A model generated the notes under the pieces. It was not told where the DNA came from, made no database searches, and was given only the letters and a program-made list of their open reading frames with translations. Source: Intoshia linei (Eukaryota; Orthonectida; Rhopaluridae). Taken from it: DNA of 56,007 bases. The stretch spans positions 1 to 56,007 of the forward strand of contig LWCA01000093.1 in NCBI GenBank assembly GCA_001642005.1. The letters run 5' to 3'. How positions within the stretch are numbered: the stretch's first letter is position 1; each line of letters begins with the position of its first letter. Shown here piece by piece: positions 44,101-48,284 of this stretch. The translations under genes were made by a program, and so were the position numbers.

Positions 44101-46744
44101 TGAAAAAAACGAAAATGTTGCTAGTGATTTTTCAATTAATATGATCAATAATAATACGATTCAACTCATAATTGATAAATATGATAATGTAAATGATGTC
44201 TCATTAATTTTAAACAGAATTTCTGAAAAATTATCTATCAAATGTGAAAAATTTTCTTTGATAGATTTATCATTATCATTTTATTATAAAGAGAATGTAA
44301 AAAAATTTTCAAACTTGAAGTCATTGATACTTGAGAATAAATGGATTATTATTGAAAATTTTGAATATATTAGTAGAGACAGTTTTAATGAACTGAGAAA
44401 TATAATTTCAGAAAATACTCAGTCGATATTTTGGATAATAAAGAATGAATTTAATTCTACAAGTTTAATAGAAAAAAATAATTGGATTGATTTTAAATCT
44501 ATCAGTATTAAACTAATTTTGAAAAAATTTGAAAATAAGGATATTGATATTGATGAGGATAATTTTTTCATTATATTGACAAATTATGTTTCTAAATACA
44601 AAATGATATATAGTAGCGATAATTCCAATGATAATATTGGAGTAAATGAAATGAATTATATATCTACGTATTCTTCTAGATTGGTTTATTTTGTTTTTGT
44701 TTTATATGTAATTGTTGAAAAAATGTTAAAAAATTCCAAAAATTTTATATTTGTCAATAATATTTATTCAAATTTTTATATTATTCCTTACGCAATTAAT
44801 TTATTGTACACATTCATTATTAGATTAAAATATGATACCAAAGAAAGTCAAGAATTTAATGAAACTGTTGGACAGGAAAACGTAGCACAACAGCAAAATC
44901 TTGATATCTGCAGTCTTGATAAAACTATTAAACAACAATTTATTGAAATTATGAATAATTGTTTTGTTAAATTGGTACATGACTATGATGAAATAATTAT
45001 CCGGTACATTGTTAATGAAATGGCTGATAATATAATAGATTATAATATGATAAATATATTAAATACGTCATTATGTATGCCGGAGGTTACAGATGATTTC
45101 GAAAAATGGTTATATAATATAACAGATGATTTTTCAATGGATAGATTCATTACTGATCAATATGATAATGATGAAAAAAATCAAATTAAGTTGGCAGAAT
45201 TATCCTCGAATGAACATTTAAATAAAATTGGAATTATTTCTTCTTGCTTGAAATGTGATAATACTCCTGAATTAAAAATCAATTTTATGCAACCTGATGC
45301 AGCTGTTATTAATTTAATACCATATATAGGAATACTAATGAATTTCTTCAGTGATATTTTAGAAGAACTTCCAGAACAAATGTATATGTTTGATGGGGGT
45401 ACATACACTAATGAAATTGACAAAAATACATTTTTGTGGTTGAATGACGAAATGAGGAGTTTTAACAAACTAATTTTGAACATTAAAAACGATTCAAAAA
45501 CAATTAAAAAGAAAATTGTTGTTAGTTTAAAACACCTGGATTATAGACAAATGTACATTTGTCGATGCTTAATTGACTTTAATTTACCACTTTATTGGAC
45601 GTACCATGATGAATTCTGTCAATTCGAAATAATGGCGTATATTAAAGTGTTAGCAGAATATAGAAAATTTTTAACAAATTTTAACATTAAATTCAAGAGA
45701 TGTTCAACAAAATGTGGGATAAAAAGTAGAAAGTTTCAACGAGATGACTCATCTGTTAAAATTAAACATCAAGAAAAATCAATTTCAGATATAGACAGCA
45801 TTACAATGTTAAAAGCGGAATTTGGAATTTGTTTTAGTTCTATTGATATGGCTTTCATGACTCAACTAAATCGATTTTTATCACTATATAATACAAGTTT
45901 AGTTATTTACGCTATACCAATAATTTCAAATTCAGTTCTGAATGGACAAAATGTAATATTATCTAATTATTGGTCACGAAATTATCAATGGAATTATGAA
46001 ACAAATAAATTCATTTACAAAAATTTGTTAACCATCTCCCAAAATGTACCTAAACTTTTATTGATTAGTGAAAAGCCAAATGATGGAGAATTTATTCAAA
46101 TTTATGTTTATCGTTCAAACAGTAGAAATGATGTCGTTGCTAAATTTTTATTTAATAAAAATATTTGGAAAACTGGTATCACTTCCAATGATTCAGATAA
46201 TGAAGTTTCCGATCATGCAACAATTCAACCTTGCCTAATTCTTAGCAATTTCGATAAAAAAACAAATTCAATTAAAAAATGTATAAACAAAAAGTTAAGT
46301 TTGGTAATAGAAAATTACAAATCAGTATACTCTAACGTCACCAAAAATAATTTTAGTTCATCTAAAAATAGTGAAAATTACAATGAAAGTTATATGAAAT
46401 ATAATAACAAGAATAAGGAAGTTACTGAAAACAGATATGAAGTAAATAAGTATAATAATGGTAATGTGAGATGTAACAGTGGTAGCGGTGACAGTGAAAT
46501 GAATATTATTGATGATGAAAGTTTCAATGCTGAAAATATCTTAAAAATTCAAAATATGAATACATCGCTAAATTCTATTAAAACAACACATCATCCAGAT
46601 GATGGATTCAAATCTGAACTTGATATTAATGATTTAAAAAGTAGTGAAAATAATGCTTTAGAGTTTCAACATGATTCAATTATTTCTGATAAACCACCTA
46701 CTGAAACTGCTAGTGAAGATTTTAATATTGAAAAAATTTTATGA
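4849..46744 (+). CDS. DNAH10: DNAH10-like axonemal dynein heavy chain, 23 exons, AAA1 site degenerate
   Basis: Spliced gene; exons are listed separately and join in consistent phase to 5,457 codons plus stop. Dynein heavy chains are the AAA+ motor subunits of cilia and flagella; the DNAH10 class is the beta chain of the two-headed inner-arm dynein f/I1. Seen here, in order: N-terminal tail, linker, six AAA modules, stalk with two coiled coils, C-terminal domain. The paralogue call rests on remembered similarity in the tail (a FERLNRFMDRCSDV segment followed by IGGT) and at the AAA6 entry (WLNAEKW...IWKEWY). Odd points: AAA1 lacks Walker A and Walker B; AAA2 and AAA3 Walker A are intact; the protein is about 1,000 residues longer than a usual chain of about 4,500; it ends in a low-complexity acidic tail. 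It could be a non-motor paralogue or a dead partner in a heterodimer. I am sure it is a dynein heavy chain, less sure of the paralogue. Confidence 0.93.
5150..5972 (+). other. Intron 1
   Basis: An 823 bp intron between two phase-compatible exons. I see no gene or recognisable repeat in it. An in-frame stop follows exon 1 at once. Confidence 0.75.
5973..6187 (+). CDS. DNAH10: Dynein exon 2: tail
   Basis: The acceptor tttattgtttag is followed by 71 codons. The segment LKHIYLPLQSNK matches the 'YLPLLSN' block found near the N-terminus of axonemal heavy chains, followed by helices. The donor gttatt at 6188 is atypical but keeps phase 0 with exon 3. Confidence 0.82.
6833..6958 (+). CDS. DNAH10: Dynein exon 3: tail
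   Basis: A 42-codon exon, phase 0 on both sides, too short to stand out as an open frame. It ends with an amphipathic stretch (EFASSIMENIVLHWLKVIK) corresponding to the tail helix with a conserved W before the hinge in other chains. Acceptor ctgtag, donor gtaata. Confidence 0.8.
6959..6993 (+). other. Intron 3, 35 bp
   Basis: Only 35 bp, from gtaata to tttag. Both flanking exons are phase 0 and homologous sequence continues across it. Reading straight through would meet stops. Confidence 0.8.
6994..7215 (+). CDS. DNAH10: Dynein exon 4: tail
   Basis: 74 codons, phase 0 at both ends. Helical sequence beginning KLLIKTDVFEYAKEK, with VWQMYHESLLTIKNQL matching the 'W..R...L..I..QL' tail helix of axonemal chains. 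The donor gtaata follows an Arg codon; the open frame runs on to a stop at 7261 within the intron. Confidence 0.82.
7489..7835. mobile_element. MITE with 'CAGTGGAATCCGCTTATAAG' terminal inverted repeats
   Basis: The left end from 7489 and the right end to 7835 are inverted copies of about 25 bp (CAGTGGAATCC... / ...GGATTCCACTG). TA lies on each side (7487-7488 and 7836-7837), as for Tc1/mariner-type insertions. Internal partial copies of the same motif lie near 7515 and 7770. No coding capacity. Inside dynein intron 4. Confidence 0.85.
7855..8165. repeat. Solo end of the long-TIR element family
   Basis: This stretch resembles the right terminal inverted repeat of the 30504-32607 element. Shared blocks include 'gatgcagct', 'cgaagca.gaatttaagttttt', 'tttagctatttt' (diverged), 'gtgatctgcattcaaaaatacac' and a terminal 'tctgactttcaaatt'. 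It is a truncated or solo copy in intron 4. Confidence 0.6.
8508..8656 (+). CDS. DNAH10: Dynein exon 5: tail
   Basis: Acceptor aatttag, then IIMNSEDVLKFLHVTKKLF and FNQLFEILNPILRLIAKMW. The latter matches the helix '...L.P.L..I..IW..S..Y' of the heavy-chain tail. The exon ends on gt|gtaatt in phase 2, and exon 6 supplies the last base. No in-frame stop before the donor. Confidence 0.8.
9285..9480 (-). repeat. Left end of CTAG-TIR repeat family, reverse copy
   Basis: Reverse complement of the left end of the family whose best copy is 33445-34350. It reads ...gtgccctcggcaaagctag...gtacgtagtacataacagtcag. Fragment in intron 5; no coding potential. Confidence 0.7.
10282..10387 (+). CDS. DNAH10: Dynein exon 6: tail
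   Basis: 35 codons. YYHENANVLLQLFANQV aligns with the tail stretch following '..SP.R...LLQ.I.N..' in axonemal chains. Phase 2 in, phase 0 out at donor gtaatg. An alternative donor (gtgtaa) two bases earlier would break the phase with exon 7. Confidence 0.75.
10388..11469 (+). other. Intron 6
   Basis: A 1,082 bp intron. It is AT-rich with short direct repeats around 10730-10800 ('tattgtgca.tgatata'); no gene or classifiable element recognised. Confidence 0.6.
11470..11530 (+). CDS. DNAH10: Dynein exon 7: tail micro-exon
   Basis: A 61 bp exon (TWNNVQMALSLCARFRGNYL). It matches the tail helix '..L..A...C..F...Y.D' just upstream of the DHC_N1 core. Acceptor tttag, donor gtaaat, phase 0 in and 1 out; the split codon with exon 8 is GAC. 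This is the smallest exon found. Confidence 0.75.
11708..11873. mobile_element. Palindromic mariner-type MITE
   Basis: The arms are inverted: aagtggccagcaaaatacg at the left and cgtatttttctggacacttt at the right, with internal arms 'tttagtttattt' and 'aaataaactaaa'. The whole is near-palindromic. Related copies: 12331-13808 (interrupted), 25395-25520, 34528-34614 and 54280-54420. In intron 7. Confidence 0.75.
12862..13341 (-). pseudogene. Tigger/jerky-type transposase fragment
   Basis: 159-codon open frame. Its first part (FKKRFSISTRKMTGKRFSAD) matches the end of the CENP-B-like DNA-binding domain of Tigger/jerky transposases ('W...FK.RHGIS.RK..GE..SAD'). It is followed by the start of the DDE domain (EQIYNSDESAVFYK, first catalytic Asp as NSDES). 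After SSKDRL it jumps to an acidic C-terminal stretch (DDAEPSEDERQDM) and lacks the rest of the catalytic core. A clean internal deletion makes this non-autonomous. Confidence 0.75.
13477..13553 (+). ncRNA. tRNA-like sequence with A box, B box and T-run
   Basis: It has an A-box-like TGGCAGAGTGG, a B-box-like GTTCGAATC and complementary ends (gatgtctaa / ttagacatc), followed by TTTTT, a possible Pol III terminator. The D and anticodon stems do not fold into a good cloverleaf, so a tRNA pseudogene or SINE head is likelier than a working tRNA. It lies inside the Tigger-like element. Confidence 0.35.
14251..17970 (+). CDS. DNAH10: Dynein exon 8: main tail (DHC_N1) and linker entry
   Basis: A 3,720 bp single exon, residues about 394-1633. 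The acceptor tttatatttag at 14250 is chosen because it gives the phase exon 7 needs; the open frame begins earlier, at 14232. PWPSRISTEFERLNRFMDRC followed by IGGTGSVTLDSMV is the DHC_N1 hallmark, near residue 460. At about residue 1318 the linker (DHC_N2) starts with FPLLQKTVDLIESY and ERWNNIKKNM, matching the strongly conserved 'W..IKK' block. It ends with DHTLGQLMLLKLENYMD, the usual 'TL..L..L.L..Y.D' segment. Much longer between tail and linker than usual, with Asn/Lys/Ile-rich stretches. Confidence 0.92.
17971..19734 (+). other. Intron 8
   Basis: 1,764 bp. It contains the inverted repeat listed at 18507-19138. Otherwise plain AT-rich sequence with no gene seen. Confidence 0.7.
18507..19138. 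repeat. Inverted-repeat pair, possible MITE
   Basis: 'ttatataaaataattgcaat' starting near 18507 recurs inverted near 19120 ('attgcaattattttatataa'). The next 50 bases ('gaaaaat.aaaaaataattt') are also inverted. The arms are about 80 bp and the unit about 630 bp. No clear terminal motif or coding sequence. Confidence 0.55.
19735..19988 (+). CDS. DNAH10: Dynein exon 9: linker
   Basis: 84 codons plus a split one. LDVVKKSHKDEELENKLKNY followed by EADWLSSVF aligns residue for residue with the linker helix '..IVDKA.KE...EK.L......W....F' of dyneins. Phase 1 in; strong donor gtaaga, phase 0 out. The second half (Thr/Asn-rich) looks like a lineage-specific insertion. Confidence 0.88.
20340..20960. 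repeat. Interspersed repeat, 'right-module' copy
   Basis: It begins near 'atactatgctacgcaat' and runs through 'tgtgtgttccacttta', 'tttttcctgggtgata', 'aaatcaaacgagttggagaa' and 'ggtacagttgtatcctgttaacac'. The same sequence recurs at 33725-34250, 36030-36250 and 55030-55610, and reversed at 49120-49440, 51560-51900 and 53060-53640. Intron 9; no open frame. Confidence 0.75.
21220..21565 (+). CDS. DNAH10: Dynein exon 10: linker
   Basis: 115 codons. KLFKSTLSGSFADQIYTWKN, then LKIIEEILHIWLKFAERF, matches the linker region '..M..S.Y...F...V..W...L......I..W...Q..W..LE.IF'. YETLKKKCTQF and FMQHVYEFPNI match 'L...S..F..ID..F..LM....P.V'. The donor gtaaat at 21566 is chosen over gtaacg because only it fits exon 11. 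Confidence 0.9.
22265..23345. mobile_element. Deletion derivative of the long-TIR element
   Basis: The left arm (from 'gggtgtcac' near 22273, through 'tagctaaatttaagtttattttc' and 'tttctgctttgtttgtgg') is repeated inverted near 23040-23345 ('cgaagcacgaattcaag', 'catgaaaataaacttaaa'). It matches the terminal repeats of 30504-32607 but lacks the transposase. The 61-codon frame at 22501-22686 is arm sequence, not a gene. A further fragment of the arm lies at about 21740-21810. Intron 10. Confidence 0.65.
23902..24045 (+). CDS. DNAH10: Dynein exon 11: linker end
   Basis: 48 codons. LKMCEIAIEKMLIAKRSEFP then RLYFVSNTTLINVFSGG is one of the best-conserved dynein blocks ('C.K.L..YL..KR..FPRFYF.S...LL.ILS.G'). 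Phase 1 in, donor gtaaaa, phase 1 out. Confidence 0.95.
24074..24330 (+). repeat. CTAG-TIR repeat, left-end copy
   Basis: Starts actagcttggctg, 28 bp after the exon 11 donor, and continues through 'tactacgtaaaaacagcacctag' and 'ctgccgaggg'. It fills most of intron 11 (24046-24387). Confidence 0.7.
24388..24852 (+). CDS. DNAH10: Dynein exon 12: linker to AAA1 approach
   Basis: 155 codons. LDVEIMNRYIYLLFPNIKYL aligns with 'Q.V..HL.KLFDNI..L.F'. The family's 'M.S.EGE.V.L..PV...G.VE.WL..LE' appears as YMQNGDILELGIPVICNINV then WLSQLE. The C-terminal part is divergent and Asn-rich. Donor gtaatt, phase 1. Confidence 0.92.
25395..25520. mobile_element. Partial mariner-type MITE
   Basis: Inverted arms 'ttttagtttattt' and 'aaataaactaaaatt', with inner 'aagccaaaa'/'ttttggctt'. 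Same family as 11708-11873, outer ends lost. Confidence 0.55.
26031..26470 (+). repeat. CTAG-TIR repeat, left-end copy
   Basis: Starts actagcttgactgttatg and runs through 'ctgccgagggc', 'agtggttcccaaacttgttt' and 'ttcaatgtgatgatatat'. It is truncated before the right end. Intron 12. Confidence 0.75.
26793..27146 (+). CDS. DNAH10: Dynein exon 13: AAA1 approach
   Basis: 118 codons, the least conserved exon. The acceptor gcgtttag is the only nearby one in phase with exon 12; an upstream tag at 26777 is out of phase. The end, HLILVISMMINYNK, corresponds to 'K...L.TI.VH.RD' in other chains, where the His and Asp are invariant; both seem lost. The middle carries an acidic/Asn-rich insertion. Donor gtaatt. 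Confidence 0.7.
27179..28190 (+). repeat. CTAG-TIR repeat, long copy
   Basis: Starts ttaggttgactgttatg 32 bp after the exon 13 donor and runs through most of the family interior ('caaagttgttttag', 'attttcacccatatt', 'aatgcgtagatttctc', 'ttaacaggatacaactgta'). A short minisatellite ('agtggtaagtggtaagtgg') lies near 27855. Makes up most of intron 13. Confidence 0.75.
28522..28628 (+). CDS. DNAH10: Dynein exon 14: AAA1 N-terminal strand
   Basis: 35 codons. DEYFKWQSSLKYYHN matches the conserved dynein 'F.W..QLR.YW'. The acceptor at 28521 is chosen on phase (exon 13 ends with one base). It ends at donor gtaaat before a 39 bp intron. Confidence 0.8.
28629..28667 (+). other. Intron 14, 39 bp
   Basis: From gtaaat to aatag, 39 bp. 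It contains an in-frame stop (the tag at its end), and the homologous protein continues directly from exon 14 to exon 15. Confidence 0.75.
28668..28811 (+). CDS. DNAH10: Dynein exon 15: start of AAA1, P-loop missing
   Basis: 48 codons. VMTFTFTYQFELVDSKNDIL aligns with the strand 'I..A.F.Y.YEYLGN..RLVITPLTDRCY'. The rest (FVWFIIHAIQSYQPLQIGMK) stands where the family has 'T...AL....GG.P.GPAGTGKTET'. The nucleotide-binding loop has no counterpart: no Gly-Lys-Thr/Ser occurs. Strong donor CAG|gtataa. Only a 49 bp intron separates it from exon 16, with no room for a hidden P-loop exon. Confidence 0.85.
28861..28978 (+). CDS. DNAH10: Dynein exon 16: AAA1 helix after the lost P-loop
   Basis: 39 codons. 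MQLLKQLSYAFGVLMKVVYL and ERIRNLLKGLCSTG align with '.KDLA.ALG....V.NC.......GRIF.GL.Q.G' of AAA1. The helix that should begin with GKTE... begins here with MKQMQLL. Phase 0 in, donor gtattg, phase 1 out. Confidence 0.87.
29435..29737 (+). CDS. DNAH10: Dynein exon 17: AAA1 Walker B region, degenerate
   Basis: 101 codons. Starts GAWIAFNNMDELDTLLL where the family reads 'GAWGCFDEFNRI...VLS'. The catalytic Asp-Glu pair is replaced by Asn-Asn. It continues with NLFPICIKNTW (sensor strand '.GIFITMNPGY') and QIENFFRPIDLIQFD ('LP...K.LFRPV.M..PD'). The AAA1 fold is therefore kept while catalytic residues are gone. Ends t|gtaatt, phase 1. Confidence 0.88.
29738..30503 (+). other. Intron 17, first part
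   Basis: Plain AT-rich sequence before the 2.1 kb transposon, with one perfect 11 bp hairpin (listed). No gene seen. Confidence 0.6.
30251..30279. repeat. Perfect 11 bp hairpin in intron 17
   Basis: acatcatcgtg and cacgatgatgt are exact reverse complements around a 7-base loop. No T-run follows. Function unknown. Confidence 0.5.
30504..32607 (-). mobile_element. DNA transposon with long terminal inverted repeats
   Basis: The left end (tgtacagtagagtgtcac, 'atttgaaagacggagta', 'tagctaaattcaactttat', 'ctgcttcgtttgcggaga') is mirrored at the right ('tctccgcaaacgaagcagg', 'gttgaatttagcta', 'tactccgtctttcaaat', ending ...ttgtaca). The arms are about 400 bp or more. A broken transposase lies between on the minus strand. 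Fragments of the same ends occur at 7855-8165 and 22265-23345. Fills most of intron 17. Confidence 0.78.
31100..31800 (-). pseudogene. Broken transposase-like ORF of the long-TIR element
   Basis: On the minus strand, with frameshifts and stops, one reads a helical stretch (VEMDKLRECDRRKIFLRGSF, LMRVSHEAMSRKL), then VVVYFDGNKF, then ICFDTTTSNTGIYNG, then ELPCRHHIMK. 'FDTT.SNTG...' followed by 'C.RHH' is typical of a family of uncharacterised transposase-like proteins in arthropods and cnidarians. I know the pattern but not a settled superfamily name. Not functional as it stands. Confidence 0.5.
32973..33222. repeat. Inverted pair of right-module ends
   Basis: 'acttatataatatgctac...tttgt' at the left and its inverse '...agcatattatataagta' at the right, with 'cagtcttaaaatt' and 'gagactggtag' as inner arms. 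A compact palindromic element of about 250 bp, 100 bp before exon 18. Confidence 0.6.
33320..33424 (+). CDS. DNAH10: Dynein exon 18: AAA1 C-terminal helices
   Basis: 34 codons plus split ones. FREVSIIVDWFIDVYNWLKL aligns with 'GF..A..LA.K...LY.L....LS.Q.HYDWG' of AAA1. It joins exon 17 through TGT. Donor t|gtaatt, phase 1. Confidence 0.85.
33445..34350. mobile_element. CTAG-TIR element, TIR-bounded copy
   Basis: Starts ACTAGGTTGACTGTTATGTA at 33445 and ends with the inverse (tacataacagtcaacctagt) at 34350. The inverted ends are about 55 bp and include 'ctctgc(t/c)gagggcaca'. Between them lie the left interior, then a reversed right module from about 33735. No coding sequence. It occupies 906 of the 973 bases of intron 18, starting 20 bp after the donor and ending 47 bp before exon 19. 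Confidence 0.8.
34398..34496 (+). CDS. DNAH10: Dynein exon 19: AAA1 small subdomain
   Basis: Consensus acceptor tctcatttcag. LTKLSQDFEFITLSQTIIDL then ADMMLVQS corresponds to '..HYDWGLRA.KSVL..AG.L.R'; the invariant 'YD(W/F)G' Gly is lost. Phase 1 in and out; donor gtattt. Weak similarity alone, but position and phase are right. Confidence 0.75.
34528..34614. mobile_element. Short mariner-type MITE with possible 7 bp TSD
   Basis: Near-perfect palindrome taaagtggccagaaaaa ... ttctgaccacttta, flanked on both sides by actaagt. It starts about 30 bp after the exon 19 donor. Confidence 0.65.
35470..35858 (+). CDS. DNAH10: Dynein exon 20: AAA1-AAA2 connection
   Basis: 129 codons. IDNIEIRFIYTSFKYIIMPR followed by LGEEYFNHM aligns with 'ED.VLMRALRD.N.PKF...D.PLF..L..DLFP'. 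KIQKLSLYKNLFQN aligns with 'K..QL.E....RH' before the AAA2 P-loop. An Asn-rich insertion lies between. Phase 1 in; consensus donor gtaagt, phase 0 out. Confidence 0.87.
35883..36780 (+). repeat. CTAG-TIR / right-module repeat cluster
   Basis: Starts actagttgactgttatg 24 bp after the exon 20 donor. It runs into a right-module piece near 36030 ('ttatataatatgctgcgcaat'), then interior sequence in the forward sense (36360-36740). A rearranged composite in intron 20. Confidence 0.65.
36781..37282 (+). other. End of intron 20
   Basis: About 500 bp of AT-rich sequence without recognisable gene or repeat. The 79-codon minus-strand frame at 37012-37251 has no family resemblance and lies in the intron. 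Confidence 0.5.
37283..40481 (+). CDS. DNAH10: Dynein exon 21: AAA2, AAA3, AAA4 and stalk coiled coil 1
   Basis: 3,199 bp, residues about 2577-3642. It opens directly with the AAA2 Walker A (IIIVGPTLSGKST); AAA2 Walker B is VLHIDGFVD and the downstream block LLETDQLHNIDPGFLSKCGI matches 'LFEV.DL..ASPATVSRCG'. AAA3: Walker A ISGNPLSGKSK near residue 2894, Walker B CFIDDIYM near 2963, then YNPRFLRHF ('.PRF.RHF'). AAA4: CAIGSIGKTVNI near 3270, with Ala for the first P-loop Gly, and LVLLIDDEKI as Walker B. Coiled coil 1 follows, ending in LLEIRAAQKP, the entry to the microtubule-binding domain. Donor t|gtaatt at 40482 is chosen on phase. The exon starts upstream of the first possible ATG. Confidence 0.96.
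40482..40622 (+). other. Intron 21
   Basis: 141 bp, within the microtubule-binding domain. No repeat seen. Confidence 0.75.
40623..43004 (+). CDS. DNAH10: Dynein exon 22: microtubule-binding region, coiled coil 2, AAA5
   Basis: 2,382 bp, residues about 3643-4436. ITWQKGAKRLMSNLERFIED matches '.W..AK..M.....F...L' of the microtubule-binding domain. Coiled coil 2 runs from about residue 3740 (IKPLFDKINYTTEKIENIKK) to about 3830. The usual 'GL..E..RW' at its end is not recognisable. AAA5 starts with AAIISGLQVYLGPYDSLFRK ('..LLS.AFLSYLGPFT..YR'). Asn/Ser-rich insertions sit near 41430-41540 and 42690-42840. Donor gtatga at 43005; the open frame runs on to 43123 in the intron. Confidence 0.92.
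43005..43679 (+). other. Intron 22
   Basis: 675 bp between phase-compatible exons; AT-rich, no gene or repeat recognised. Confidence 0.7.
43680..46744 (+). CDS. DNAH10: Dynein exon 23: AAA6, C-terminal domain, extra tail and stop
   Basis: 3,065 bp, residues about 4437-5457. The acceptor ctaaatttag is set by phase. PPTWLNAEKWQKILSLSRLD, then EAIWKEWYMSSEPE and IFEKLILIEAIRFDRYKHML, is the AAA6 entry and closest to DNAH10 of the chains I remember. Further on, DVSLILNRISEKLSI matches 'DP...L..LA...G', and YIVNEMADNIIDYNMINIL stands for 'YLIGE..YGGR..D..D...L'. The C-terminal domain shows VILSNYWSRNYQWN ('V.GL.LEGA.WD'), NVPKLLLISEK, QIYVYRS ('..PVY.T..R') and HATIQPCLIL. About 168 residues then follow, rich in Asn, Ser, Asp, Glu and Lys, with no counterpart in usual chains. 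Confidence 0.94.
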
Positions 46745-46773
46745 AGGTACAAGAAAAAGTACATAGCATGACT

Positions 46774-46798
46774 AATAAATTATTTTTAATTTAATAAA
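46774..46798 (+). terminator. Polyadenylation signals after the dynein stop
   Basis: Two AATAAA hexamers, at 46774-46779 and 46793-46798, 30 and 49 bp after the stop. In DNA this AT-rich they can occur by chance, but the place fits. Confidence 0.5.
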
Positions 46799-48284
46799 TA
46801 TAATCTTTTTATTATACGCATTTAACTATTATTTTTAATTTATTGAGTAGTAGATATCTGTTATTTCAAATTAATAATCATAATAACGCATACGATTTAA
46901 AAATATTAAATTATAAAATTTAATTTTATTATTATAATTATACATATGTATATCATTATACACATATATCTTTTTTCATATCATACGATCATTCTTTTTT
47001 TAGAAGACAGTTTCATTTTTTTTAATATAACTAATGTATTTTCTAAACTTTTTATTTAAAAAAACATTTTAACTTTAAAAAAACTACCATTTCAATGTAA
47101 ATATTTAGTCAAAATATACATTTCAATGCATGAAATACAATAATCATATGGAGTTAATTATTTAATTTAATTGGTATAAACATATATTTTTAATGTATCT
47201 TGGAGAGTACAACACTCGTGCAATAATTCAATAATAAAAATTATTTTATGAATATTTGAACTAACAATTCACTGATTGTTTTTTATTTATCAATTGAAAT
47301 TATGACAAGAAAAAATATATAACAAATCTGTTCGAGATCGAAATAAGTATCATGAATTTTGTATCAATTCCAAAGAAATTCAATTTAGCAAAAGAAAAAA
47401 AATTTTTATTTACTTAACAAATTGAATTTTATTAATTTACAGTTTATTAGCGAGTATATTTAATTAAGCAAAGATAGACGGCCTGTAAAATAATTTAATA
47501 GTTTTAATATTTTTTATATAATGTATACATTACAGATAATTTTTATTGATTATATAAAATAACATTAGCACGAATATATTAATAATAAAATGAAATACAA
47601 TCTAGATTATAATTATATTTTTAAATAATACGTATCCATAAATACAAAACTTACTGACTAATAGTAAAGAAATAAAAAGGTATATAGTTAATAGTTATTA
47701 TTTTTTTACTAATCTTCATATATTAAAAAATGCTTTACTAACTAGAATTGATAATACATGAAACAGATAATATAGCTATTGACGAGTGACTGCATATTTG
47801 ATATTGTCTATATAATATACCTACCCGAGATGATATACCCAATTAAAAAAGTAACGTATTTATTATGACTAATAGGGTGTCCACTTTTGATTTTTTTTTT
47901 TATGTTAGAAAACCCATTTTGCATTATTATGTGTATGCCTTTTTTGATTTTAAACATTTATCGCCTAAAAAATATAATTGTTTCATATTTACCTTGCCCT
48001 CAAATAAAATTATTGAAATTCATACTAAAATGTAGGATAAATTTAAAATATAACTTTATTTTATGTATAATCAACTTTAATTTTGTTTCTATGGATAATT
48101 ATGTTGGTAATTCCTTTTATGTGATTATCATGCTTTGTGGACCATTTTTTTTAAATTGATTTCTAGCTCATTTATTTGCGTTTTTAATGATTTTTGAATT
48201 CTCCACAATTAACCCGAAAAACCTATAATAAATATTTAAACACATATAAATATACTACATATATACACATATATAATACTACTA
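46799..48284. other. Gene-free stretch downstream of dynein
   Basis: About 1.5 kb, extremely AT-rich. A 90-codon frame at 47887-48159 is hydrophobic with no family resemblance, typical of chance frames in T-rich DNA. No repeat family recognised. Confidence 0.5.

Noticed and set aside
4849-46744. The dynein as a plain pseudogene
   Set aside because: All 23 exons are open, phases agree throughout and several nucleotide-binding motifs remain intact; only AAA1 motifs are lost. Absence of expression would reopen this.
47887-48159. 90-codon hydrophobic open frame downstream of the dynein gene
   Set aside because: Composition of Phe, Ile, Leu, Asn is what T-rich DNA gives by chance; no ATG-supported start, domain or splice context.
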